Source: Cryptomeria japonica
Lineage: Eukaryota; Streptophyta; Pinopsida; Cupressales; Cupressaceae
DNA length: 64,000 nucleotides
Direction: 5' to 3'
NCBI RefSeq assembly: GCF_030272615.1
Contig: NC_081410.1
Location: 288,361,957 to 288,425,956, forward strand
Shown here: positions 1-10,108 of the stretch, piece after piece
How positions within the stretch are numbered: position 1 is the stretch's first letter
Layout of the letters: each line of letters starts with the position of its first letter
Translations under genes and position numbers: made by a program
The notes under the pieces: model-generated
The model's input: only the letters and a program-made list of their open reading frames with translations
Told to the model about the DNA's origin: nothing
The model's database searches: none

Positions 1-1140
1 CGCTTGACACTTGCTATTGTTGCAGATCATGGTTGGGCTATACATCAGATGCATGTGAAGAGTGCTTTTCTTCATGGTGATCTTGATGAGGAGATTTATA
101 TGGAGCAGCCACATGGTTTCATCCAGGATACTTCCTTGGTTTGCAGACTAAGGAAATCTCTCTATGGCCTTAAGCAAGCCCCCAGGGCTTGGTATGCCAA
201 GATGGATTCCTTTCTTCTCTCCGCAGGGTTCGCCAGGTGTCATTCTGATCCGAATGTCTACATTTTGTGACAGGATGACTCTCACTTGATACTTGTGCTC
301 TATGTTGATGACTTGATCATTATAGGGAGTACTGCATCCATCATTAGCAGGGTCAAATATGCTTTGCATGACAAATTTTCTATGACTGACTTGGGTCCTT
401 TGCACTACTTTCTCGGGATAGAGATTTCATAGTCACCTTCCGGGATTACACTATCGCAACCCAAGTATCCTCTTGATCTACTTGCACACTTTCATATGGC
501 TGATTGTAAGCCTGCCCTGACTCCCTTTCTTTTAGGAGTCAAGCTTGAGGCTCATTGTTCTTCTCCACTAGTTGATGCCACTTTGTATCGTCAGCTTGTG
601 GGTAGTCTCATCTACTTGACCCATACATGCCCTGATATTTCATTTTCAGTTGGCATGGTTTCCCACTTCATGCAGGAACCATATGAGCTTCATTGGAAAG
701 CCGCCAAATGCATCCTTCATTACATCCAGGGTACACATCACTATGGGATTCACTATGCAACAGGCAGAGGACTTCGCCTGGTTGGTTACACAGACTTCGA
801 TTGGGTTGGCGATCTTGATGATCGTAAGTCTACTTCCAGTTACAGTTTTCACCTTGGTTCAAGCCCCATTTGTTGGCAGAGCAAGAAGCAGCATGCTATT
901 GCTCTTTCTTTGACCAGGACTGACAGTTCTACATTGCAACAATCAGAGTGCTATTGCTATCTCGAAGAATCTAGTCCAGCATCAGCGGACCAAACACATC
1001 AAGATGCATATGCACTATATCCGAAAGTTGATTCAAGAGCAGGTCATTGATTTGCAATATTGTCCTATAGCGGAGCAGGTTGTAGACATATTCACCAAAC
1101 CTTTCACCGAGAGTAAGTTCCAATAGTTGGGAGCTCTCTT
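1..1140 (+). pseudogene. Ty1/copia pol 3' part (RT and RNase H), broken
   Basis: Remnant of a copia polyprotein covering the second half of reverse transcriptase and RNase H. Visible marks are the SLYGLKQAPRAW motif (about 154-189), the catalytic YVDD at about 301-312, the LHYFLGIE motif, and the copia RNase H stretch with DRKSTSSY. At the C-terminus the HIKMHMHYIRK and DIFTKP-like motifs appear in a shifted frame (about 985-1110). In-frame stops at about 268 and 430 and a frameshift with probable loss of the region around 910-960 show it is dead. The N-terminal parts (gag, protease, integrase) lie left of the window. It is followed by a 3' untranslated stretch, polypurine tract and LTR, as expected for this order. 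Confidence 0.93.
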
Positions 1141-1446
1141 GGGGGTGCGGGATGTGTCATTAGGGGGGGTCAGCTGACTTCTCCTTCCTCTCTTATGGGG
1201 GTGACTTTTTCCTCTTTGAGGTTTTGTCCTTCTTCTTTGAGAGTCTTTTGTACTTTCATCTCTCTTTTGGGGGGGAGTTTTTTCCCACTGGGTTTTCTCC
1301 TTTTCTCTGTTTGTGAGAGATTGCATTGCATGGTTTTGCTTGCATTTGCATATTGTACATGGGTACCTATCATGGCCTAGTAGTCGGGACCCATCTTGTA
1401 TTGTTGACTTGAGTCTTCATTCCCCTAAGTTGCACTTAAGGGGGGG
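1141..1446 (+). other. copia 3' untranslated region and polypurine tract
   Basis: Non-coding stretch rich in T and G between the pol remnant and the LTR. It ends with a G-run (about 1439-1446) directly before the TG of the LTR, the expected place of the plus-strand primer. An earlier G-run at about 1165-1170 could be a duplicate tract. No gene is seen here. Confidence 0.7.
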
Positions 1447-2334
1447 TGTTGGTGTAAATAAATATTCATTATGGATATTATTACACTTTACTTAAGTTAA
1501 CTTAGGATAATGCATCTCTTTGTAGTTTGGATTTCAGACACTTAGGGAAGTGTGCACATAGGGATAGAGCTTGTAGGAGAAATTCCACCTTTTGTGGTCT
1601 TGTTTTGTTGTTACATTCCACATTCAGTGGGTCATCCACCTCTTGTGGAATATTATATTATTTCTCCTACCTATCCCTAGTATTTCTTACCTACCCTTGT
1701 TTCTCATTGAGCCACATGTCATGATTGTGTGCTCGTACATCCATATGGCCTTGCCTATATAAGCAGGCCTATATTCATTGTATTGGTGAATCCAGTTGAT
1801 CATTTTCATATTGATGAGAATACAATTTGTTCTTGTCATCCTTTTGTCTCTGTTTTAATACTTTTCATTGTGCCCTTGATCTTGGCAAAATCTCACAATT
1901 TTAAGTCTTGATCATTTATCATTAAGTCACTTATCTAACGGTGGATATTTTGTGTTCTTTTCTTGCCCTAGAAGGAAACCCTATTTTATGAGGGCGTTGT
2001 ATTATGATTAAGTGTTGTGGTGTATTTTGAGAGTCTAATAGTTGTTGAGTTACCTCTGGATCTCCATTGGTGATACTCATATGAGAAGCTTGCTCTATAA
2101 GTATATTGTATTATGTTGTAGATTTCTTAATAATATATTGGGCAACTTTTGGAGTGTAGGGTATTTCTTTCGAAATGGTTTTCCCCATGTACAACATTGT
2201 GTTGTGGTATGCAAGCAATTTATGTTTTTTTTTGTTAAGCTTTTGTAACTGTTGTAAAGATCTAAGAATTTTTTGCATTACCCTCCTCTCAAGATTAGTG
2301 TAGAAATTTGCCCTGCCACCTTAACTTTCTTTCA
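1447..2334 (+). repeat. copia LTR (about 888 bp) with promoter
   Basis: Starts TGTTGGTGTAAATA right after the polypurine tract and ends TTTCA two bases before a primer-binding-site-like sequence. A TATA box TATATAAG lies at 1756-1763. Because the left flank is pol plus polypurine tract and the right flank is primer-binding site plus gag, this single LTR serves as 3' LTR of one copy and 5' LTR of the next. That arrangement points to a tandem element produced by LTR-LTR recombination. No second copy of this LTR is visible in the window. Confidence 0.75.
1756..1763 (+). promoter_or_regulatory. TATA box of the copia LTR
   Basis: TATATAAG in the middle of the LTR, in the same orientation as the pol and gag remnants. 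Confidence 0.6.
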
Positions 2335-2336
2335 AG

Positions 2337-2348
2337 TGGTATTAAAGC
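2337..2348 (+). other. copia primer-binding site (tRNA-iMet type, decayed)
   Basis: TGGTATTAAAGC differs at two positions from the usual plant initiator-Met primer site TGGTATCAGAGC. It sits two bases after the LTR end. Confidence 0.7.
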
Positions 2349-2459
2349 TTAATTAGTGGGTTGTTGGGTTTTTTAAACTAATCCAGATTTGAATGAGAGT
2401 TTGTGCAGAAGATACTTTGTGACCTTGCTCTAGTAATTTTTAGATAAAAAATTCATCAA

Positions 2460-2687
2460 GGAGAATAGAGGTGGAGAAATTTTTTGGCGAGATGCGAAAG
2501 TTGAAGATGGAGGATATTTTAATAGATTGAGATCTATGGGAAGTTGATGAGAAATTCTTCAAACCTATAGATCCTATCATGATTGCTCAATATGATGTTA
2601 AGGACAATAAAGCTAAGGCTCTATTCAAATTGTGTTTGATAGAATCTATCTTAATCAATGTCCATAAAGAGTCCTTTGTAAAGAAGT
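2460..2687 (+). pseudogene. copia gag, N-terminal part, split by insertion
   Basis: Degraded coding sequence starting about 110 bases after the primer-binding site. It reads as the start of a copia gag (a FFGEMRKLKMEDIL-like segment, then DNKAKALFKLCLIES). It has an in-frame stop early on and no clear ATG. It breaks off at 2687, exactly where the Tat element begins. The reading frame resumes at 19093 when one copy of the 5-base target duplication is removed, so both halves are the same gene. Confidence 0.8.
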
Positions 2688-3993
2688 TGATGCACTGTGA
2701 AATGGACAAGGTTAGCAAATGACAAACAACACAAAACACAAGAAATCATTAGTGTTAGTCAATCAAAAACTAATCTAAACATGCATATCAAAAGAGATAT
2801 TAAAATCATGCTAATATATCTAACAAATGAAACAAAGATAATAAGGCATCTCCAAATGCCTCTTAGCATGCTCTTAGCTCCTTCTCCCTTGTTCCTCTCC
2901 TCTCCAAGTTCCAAAAATAGTGTAGCTCTCAGCAGCTTTTTGCACTATGGATGCTTATGGAGGATTGAGATTTTAGTATTTTGCTCCAAATGTAAAATGA
3001 AAAGCTAAAATACTAGATGCTATTAAAATGATTGATTTTAACCAAAATAACAAGATTTTAGTTTGCTATGCTAAATGCTCTCTAAAATGCCTATAGGTTA
3101 AATGCATATAAGTTTTTAGGATCTGGATTATGAAGAAATGGGCTCTATTTATAGGAAAAATGGAGCAATGGATGGTTGAGATTGAGCAATCTCAACAAGG
3201 GTCAGGATTGAATGATTTTTAATCCATGTGAGGGCTTTCAACCCAATCCCAGGATGACAAGTGTCAATGTGAGATAGGTTGAGAGGAGAGGGAATAAGCA
3301 TTAAATGCTTGATATGACCTTGGGAGTTAAGGTCAAGGTTAGTTGAATGAATAAACTCTTTATTCAAAGAATAAAGCTTTTATCCAATGGATAAACTCTT
3401 GTGCAAAGGGCAAGAGGGATAAACATGGTCAAAGCAATAAATGTTTGGGGAGACAAGTTTGAAATAACCATAAATGGTTATGTAAGAGCCATAAATGGTC
3501 ATGTAAGAGCCATTAGTGGTTTTGGAAGACTTTGGAGGTTAATTTGTTGAACACACAAAGCATTAAATGCTTTTCAAAGAATTTTTGAAGTCTTTGAGAA
3601 GTGACTCCATTTTGCTTAGGAATGTGACAATAATTAGGGGATGGATTAGGCTAATTAGGAAGGGGTTAGAAGAATCTAGAAGGGGATTTAGGAATGCAAT
3701 TGGATTTGGTGGGTGAGGGAAAATAGGATTTTATTAAAATAAAAATTCATTTATTTCAATAAATGTGTGCAAGTTGCATTTGTAGGAAAAATGCAAGGGG
3801 GGATAATGATTTAAATAAATGTTTAATTTAATTTATTTAAAAGAGGAATAGGGGGATTTAATTAAATAAATATGATTTTATTCATTTAATTGATTGTGAA
3901 TTTGGTTTAATTTAATTAAAATAAATTAAATAATTTATTTAATTAATAGGAGAATATTTGGAGATGAATTAATTAAATATTAATTTAATTAAC
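2688..3993 (-). repeat. 3' LTR of the Tat element, truncated
   Basis: Matches 17711-19014 almost base for base. It stops matching at about 3993, while the other LTR continues about 78 bases to its TG/CA terminus. The missing part is the 5' end of the LTR in element orientation, together with the polypurine tract. A minus-strand TATA box (TATAAATAG, complement of 3145-3153) is kept. The right end is a very AT-rich run of TTAATTAAAT-like words. Confidence 0.93.
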
Positions 3994-3996
3994 ATA

Positions 3997-5172
3997 TGGC
4001 GACCATACCTGGAGTGCGAGCCATGGGATGATGATGCAGAGGCACTGCCCTATGTATTTATGACCCGATTCCTCATTGGGAGGACCTTGTACCATGTAGA
4101 GAGACAGGTGTCGGGGAGAGTGATGAGGCAGTTTGGACTAGTGGATCAGGGGAGTATGCATGAGTGATTCGAGAGAGGTATGCATGGGGGCTAGTGCTGC
4201 CGTATGACCAGGCACTGGCGGAGTTTTAGATGCTACAGGCAAGACCGTGGGACATATGACCGAGGGTCATGGATGCAGGAGTAGAAGATGAGTACATGCA
4301 GTACCAGGCAGCGCACCCGATCCTACGAATATCCGATCCAGCAGAGCTGATTCCGGTTTTTGAGGATGAGAGGGGACGGAGATGGAGGAGGGCAGGAGGT
4401 CGAGGACCAAGGGTAGGTGGAGGAGGTGGAGGAGAGGGTGGAGGAGGAGGAGGAGGAGGAGGAGGAGGGTTGGGGATACAGATTCAGCGGAGAGGGAGAG
4501 GTGGACTGCCACTACAGATTGCACAAGGACCGCTGATACAGGGAGGAGCTCGACTGGGTGGTGGGGGTATGGAGAGGGAGATCCCGATGGATAGAGGGGA
4601 GAGAGCTATTGGAGAGGGTGGTACAGGTGAGGCTGCCATGGATATCGGGGAGGGAGCCACTGGAGATCTTCGGGATCACATGATAGCACATTTGCAGACC
4701 CGAGTAGAGGATTTGGAGGCGGAGGTGGCAGCTAGGGATGTGCAGCTATTTGCACGGGAGTTAGAGCTAGTTGTAGTGCTACAAGAGAGGGATAGTGTAG
4801 TGGAGAGATTAGCAGAGCTGCAGGAGAGAGTCCGGGTTGGAGTAGGAGCACAGGGGCCTACAGGGGAGGTGATGAGGGAGATGTGGCGAGCACAGGAAAA
4901 GATAGACTACTGGCGAGGTTTATATGAGCAGGTGGTGCCAGCTAGTCAGCGAGATCTTAGCTATTCACAAATGCGACAGGCTAGATCAGAGTGATCGCAA
5001 AGGATGCAAAGCAGTGGGGGTGTGATGGGTCCTCTGCGGAGGGAGAGATCAAGGGATGCAGGAGTGAGTGGGGTTTTGATGAGGCCTCCACGGAGAGATG
5101 GATCAGGTGGTGCGGGTACCAGTGGGGGAGCAAGTGGCGATGGTGGTACAGCATCTGGCCAGAGCGGCATCT
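3997..5172 (+). pseudogene. antisense extra gene with plant-mobile-domain-like end
   Basis: Coding remnant running opposite to gag-pol. From 3997 a frame reads WRPYLECEPW, then a TRFLIGRTLYHVERQVSGRVMRQFG segment. This resembles the C-terminal part of the plant mobile (aminotransferase-like) domain, which has a W-PY motif and an RV-RQFG motif. It has a frameshift at about 4165-4270. A 241-codon frame (4269-4994) then follows with a glycine run coded by GGA repeats (about 4420-4470) and a probable coiled coil (about 4675-4820). After a TGA at 4992-4994 the same frame stays open as a Gly/Arg-rich tail to 5172. The N-terminus is gone because the gene abuts the truncated LTR. Extra genes, some antisense and with this domain, are known in plant Ty3/gypsy elements. 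Confidence 0.7.
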
Positions 5173-7765
5173 GAGAGAGCATTTTTGCATATATGTATTG
5201 TATCATTGTTTATTTTTTGGATTGTATCTTGGATGGCTCTTGGTAGCCGATTTTGTAGACTTCATTGTACTCTGATAGATGAGATGATATATATGAGGAG
5301 ATCCCATATTTTGATGATATGCAGTTGATATGTATGGATGTTTATGCAGGATGATGAGTTTATTGCTTAGATGGATATGTGTATATGTATGCCTTTGATG
5401 AGATGTTTCTTATATGCATGTTTTTTATGATGATTTATGATGTTGGATACTGACATATGAATGCAAGTTTATATATGTATGATTTGTTTGATTTTGATGT
5501 AATGCTTGATGTATGTAATGCCATGATGATGATGTATGTTTATGATGATTTAGGAACAGGATTTTGGTGTTTCCTATTGTGATATAATGATGAGATAATT
5601 TATGCGATGATGTTAATGCAATGGTTGAATGAATGATTTTATGTATGGATATGCATCTAGATGTTTTTAAATGAATGTAATATGGATAAACAAAATGTAA
5701 AGTACAAATGTTTATATGATAATGTCTAAATAAATGCATATGTATAATGGATATATAAAATGATATGAACCAATGTTTGGAAACAAATGGATTTATGATT
5801 CTAAATGTTTTAAATATGATTAAGTAAAAAAATGATAATGTGATGATAATGCAACTCCTGGTTTTAATAACTGCACCTTAATGCAATTAAAAAGAGGATA
5901 ATGAATGCAATGTGAATGAATTCTAAAATGAGCATAATAAGATTTTTAATAATGGATGAATGAATGCACCTTTTTACTAATGAATAGATAAATGAATGTA
6001 TGTAATGATAAATGATAAAGGATAATGAAATGATGATGTATAATCGACACTAAATGAATGCATAGTAAATGGTTTAATACAATCAAAGACAATTTGATCC
6101 CACAAATGAATCTATTTATTTATGATTTATGCAATGATGCAAATGATTTAATGAAGGTTAATGTCAAAAATGAACTATATGCAATGTTAAAGTTAAAAAT
6201 GACATGAATGTACTTAATGCCAGATGCAACTAAATGCGACGATGATATGACCATGAGGAATGCAAGGTTTTTGAGACTTTGCATGATGCATTGATGATGT
6301 ATCAGAGTACTCGGTCGTGATTGTATCCGAGATCAGCTTAATGGTCACATTTGCATACAAATCCTATATATGAATGAGTGAATGGATGGGTGTTTATGCA
6401 ACGGAATGCAATATATAAACAGATGAGATGAAATGACGATCCATAGTGCTCTATTTTCATCATTGAGCTTTAAAATGTTGGAAGAGAATACAAGCATCTT
6501 GACATAATGATTCAAGATGACCTGAGTATTCCTTACATGGATTTTATATAGCAAGTTAATACTAACGACTTGATATAAGGGTCAAGTCGACCAGAGTATT
6601 GCTTGCGGAACAGACAAGGATTATCTCCATTCATGCATGACTTGGATCGTCCTCCTTGATCTTAGGCTGATCATATCCCGAGACAAGTGCATACCGTACT
6701 AAGAGATAAAAACCTTTATCCAATTTGGATGAGGAGGAACCAAAGAAGGAGCATTGTACCTGCAAACAAACAGTATATACATAAAGAATAAAGAATAAGG
6801 ATCCTTGGTAATGGTTCATGCTCATATGGTCGAGGTATACGTTGTAGTCAACAAGCCATAATGATCTATGACTGCATTTGGCATAAGATCACATAGCTTG
6901 GTGAACTTCCTACGTAGACACTATTAGTACATGCCCCAGTACTTCATCGGAAATAATGCGTAAACGATACAAAATAATGTTGAAAGATTCCAATACAGAT
7001 AAACGAATGAATTACTCACAAATCAACCAAGTATTTGATAGCTTAACATAATTTTCTTGTCAAAGAAAATGTCACTTTTGTCTTTGTTTTGGTAAGGAAG
7101 GATGCATCCTTGCCAAAGATAGTTTTGATTTGTTGATGTTGATTGTGTGGTTTGATTGATAAGTGGTTATTTGTGTGAGTTTTTGTCAATGTTTGTTTTG
7201 TATCTATGCGGATGAGTATGTACAAGGTGTTGCCATGTTTTTGTGTGATTTTCAATGGTTTTTCGTTGTTTTGGGATTTTGTGATTTTGAATGTTTTTGG
7301 TTTTTGTGAGACATTTTTTAATGTTTTTAGATTTTGTGAGACATTTTTGAATGTTTGAACCGAATAAATCACAAGTAATGCATAATCCACTTCCATCAAC
7401 TAGAGTTAAGGGCATTGCCCCCAAGTTTAGACATGACTATGAAAAAGTGGGATGCAAGATGCATGAAGTACTATCTCTTTATTGCAGATTAAATAACAAG
7501 CCATGGTTTAGATGGATGGATATGGATGCAATGAATGTGATCACAACAAGTCTGAAAGATAATGGAGCGATAGCCTTTATGAGTGGTGCCTGTTTGCTAG
7601 GTTTTCACCATCGCACTTACTCAAGGTGCCACCGGAGTGGTTGTTCACCGTTTGGATGCATGATTTTTCCTTACTATTTTGATGTTTTTGTATTTCTTCA
7701 GGACATTTTTTCCAAATGTTTTTGGTATTTTCTGGTATGCAGGGGAGCCCGATGCTCTGTATAGC
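5173..7765. other. 3' non-coding region of the Tat element, C-poor
   Basis: No gene recognised. From about 5270 to 6250 the + strand is built of A, T and G with very little C (ATGATG, AATGAATG, TGTATG words), a strong strand skew. Between 7150 and 7350 there is a loose short repeat of the type TTTTTGAATGTTTT. Open frames here look like chance products of this composition. Confidence 0.6.
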
Positions 7766-9160
7766 TTAGGTATAAAACCGTTTGAGGTGCATGTTGTTGA
7801 TTGGATCTGCAAGTGGTTCTCCTTCTGATGTAGCCAACTGATATGCCCCGGACCTGAATACAGCAGTGACAACATATGGGCCCAGCCAGTTTGATTCAAA
7901 CTTGCCCTGATGTTCTCTGTTTGGTTGGTTGCGAGGATTCTCGCGAAGAACAAGATCACCTACCTCAAATGTACGAGGTCTAACTCGGTGATTGTAGCTT
8001 CTGCTCATGCGCTACTGATAGGCTTTGAGATGGTTGTATGCAGCTTGTCGCTTCTCATCAAGTAACTCTAAGTCTTGGAGGCGTGAGACTCTATATGCTT
8101 CATCATCTATCAGATTATGCAAGGAAACCCATAGTGATGGTATCTCAACCTCAATAGGTAAGATAGCTTTGGCACCATAGACCAATGAGTAGGGAGTTGT
8201 GCCTGTAGGGGTTCGAATGCTAGTTTGATATGCCCATAGTGCTGGATTCAGTTGAACATGCCAATCACAACCGTCATCATTGACTGTCTTCTTTAGGATT
8301 CTCAATATGTTCTTGTTTGATGCTTCGGCTTGACCATTTCCTTGTGGGTAATAGGGGGTGGAAAAGCGGTGTTGGATGTGAAACTTCTCACAGAGCTCAC
8401 GGACATCTTGATTTTTGAAAGGGAGCCCGTTATCTGTGATGATGGACATGGGTATACCATACCAATAGATGATGTAATTGAGGATGAATGAGGTGATCTA
8501 CTTGCTGGTGACTTGGGTAAGTGGAACAACTTTGACCCACTTTATGAAATATTTGGTGGCAGTAATAATGAATTTATGGCCATTGGATGAAGATGGATGA
8601 ATCTTACCCACAAGGTCAAGGCCCCATTGACAAAAAGGCCATGGTGTTGTAATTGGTTGCAATTCCTATGCTGGGGCATGTATCAGGTCGCCATGAACTT
8701 GACATTTCTTGCATTTTCGGACAAAGTAGTAGGAATCTTTTTCCATAGATGGCCAATAGTATCCATTGCGCAGGAGTTTCTTGGCTAGTGACGGACCACT
8801 TGAGTGGGTCCCACAAATTCCTTCATGGACTTCTTCCAAAGCCTTTGTTATCTCACCTTGTTCCAGACATCGAAGGAGAGTACCATCAAGACCGCGGCGG
8901 TATAGGGTTTCAGCAATGATGGTATATTGAGCAGTTTGGCGAATGAAGGTTTTACGTTGGTTATTCGATTGGTTGGGAGGAAGGGTGTGATCACAGAGAT
9001 AGGTGTAGAACTCACCGTACCATGGGGATTCAGAACCGACAAGGCGACATATCATTTTGGATTTGGGGATATCATAAGCGGGAATCCAAAGCTGTTCTAC
9101 CAAGAACTCGTAGCATGTTGAATTCTGTGGAAGATCTAGGAGAGATGCAATAGTAGCCAT
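7766..9160 (-). pseudogene. Tat-element integrase, broken
   Basis: Integrase in three pieces, read right to left. The HHCC zinc domain (9160-8666) has H-x4-H and C-x2-C in the KCKKCQVH segment. The catalytic core (about 8660-8012) has its first Asp in a GLDLVGK motif, the second in ITDNG and Glu in NGQAEASNK. The C-terminal domain (8008-7766) has the GKFESNWLGPYVV motif. All three DDE catalytic residues are present. A TAG stop at about 8490 and another break near 8009 interrupt the frame. It forms the C-terminal end of pol, with no chromodomain visible. Confidence 0.92.
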
Positions 9161-9193
9161 AGCATCAGCAGCTCGATTCTAATCTCTTGGTAT

Positions 9194-9646
9194 CTACTCA
9201 AAAGTGATAGTAGTAAATGATGTCTTTAGATTGTCCACCATTTGCTTATATGGCATGAGTTTATCATCCTTGGTCTGATATTCATCTGTTGCTTGTCGAA
9301 TGACCAGTTGTGAGTCGCCATATACTTGTAGTTCTTGTAATTTCCATTGTACGACGAGCCTAAGTCCTGTGATCAAGGCCTCATACTCTGCTATGTTGTT
9401 GGTGCATGGAAATGTGAGCCTGTAAGACTTCGGAATGCTATCACCTTGAGGTGTGATAAACAGAATGCCTGCCCCCGAGCCATGCCTAGTGTATGAACCA
9501 TCAAAGTATAGTTTCCATGGTTGTGTTGTTGTGATCATGAATATCTCTTCATCTGGAAAATTGGAAATGAGAGGATGATCGCCTATGAGGGGTGCATCGG
9601 CCAACTGATCTACAATAACTTGACCTTTGATAGCTTTACGGTCCAC
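9194..9646 (-). pseudogene. second, archaeal-type RNase H of the Tat pol
   Basis: About 150 residues with LYFDGSYTRHGSGAGI (first Asp), NIAEYEALITGL (Glu) and VYGDSQLVIRQ (second Asp), the acidic core of an RNase H. A second RNase H between the ordinary RT/RNase H and integrase is a hallmark of plant Tat-lineage Ty3/gypsy elements. A TAA about 9660 and an in-frame stop about 9180 separate it from the neighbouring domains, although the order is collinear. Confidence 0.92.
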
Positions 9647-9699
9647 GTACTCGATGTCAAATTAACTTAGAATCATCACCCATTTGGCCAAGCGGCCTG

Positions 9700-10108
9700 T
9701 CAGCTGAGTAAATACTTGAGTGGATCAATCTTTGCAATGAGTTGTACCTTGTGCGTTAACAGATAATGTCTTAATTTAGTGGCTGTTAAGATTACTGCTA
9801 GGCAAGCTCGCTCAATAGGTGTGTAATTGAGTTCATAGCCCCCCAGTGTGCAAGAGATGTAGTAAACATCACTCTTTTCCTTGGGCATTATGTTGTGCCA
9901 GTAGTACACCCAATGTTGTACTTGTTGCTGAGATATAGAGTAAAAAAGATCTACTTGGATCTGGTGGGATCAGCAATGGTGTATTCATGAGATAGTCTTT
10001 GAGCATCTGGAATGCTTGCTGGCATCTGGCATCCCATTGAAAGCGGATGTTTTTGTGTAGCAGGTGTGTGAATGGGTGACACATATCAGCCAATTGTGCA
10101 ATGAATCT
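9700..10108 (-). pseudogene. first RNase H / RT tail of the Tat pol
   Basis: Follows RT in element direction with only one stop between (about 10109). It contains the FQWDARCQQAFQMLKDYL connection segment and LLYISATSTTLGVLLAQ. The latter corresponds to the RNase H strand that normally carries the first catalytic Asp; here Ser/Ala residues occupy it. It then reads ELNYTPIERACLAVILTATKLRHYLL. Loss of the acidic residue in this first copy agrees with its known degeneration when a second RNase H is present. A frameshift lies at about 9870-9910. Confidence 0.88.

Noticed and set aside
3149-3367. 72-codon minus frame, present again at 18172-18390
   Set aside because: Identical only because both lie in the LTRs; no coding features.
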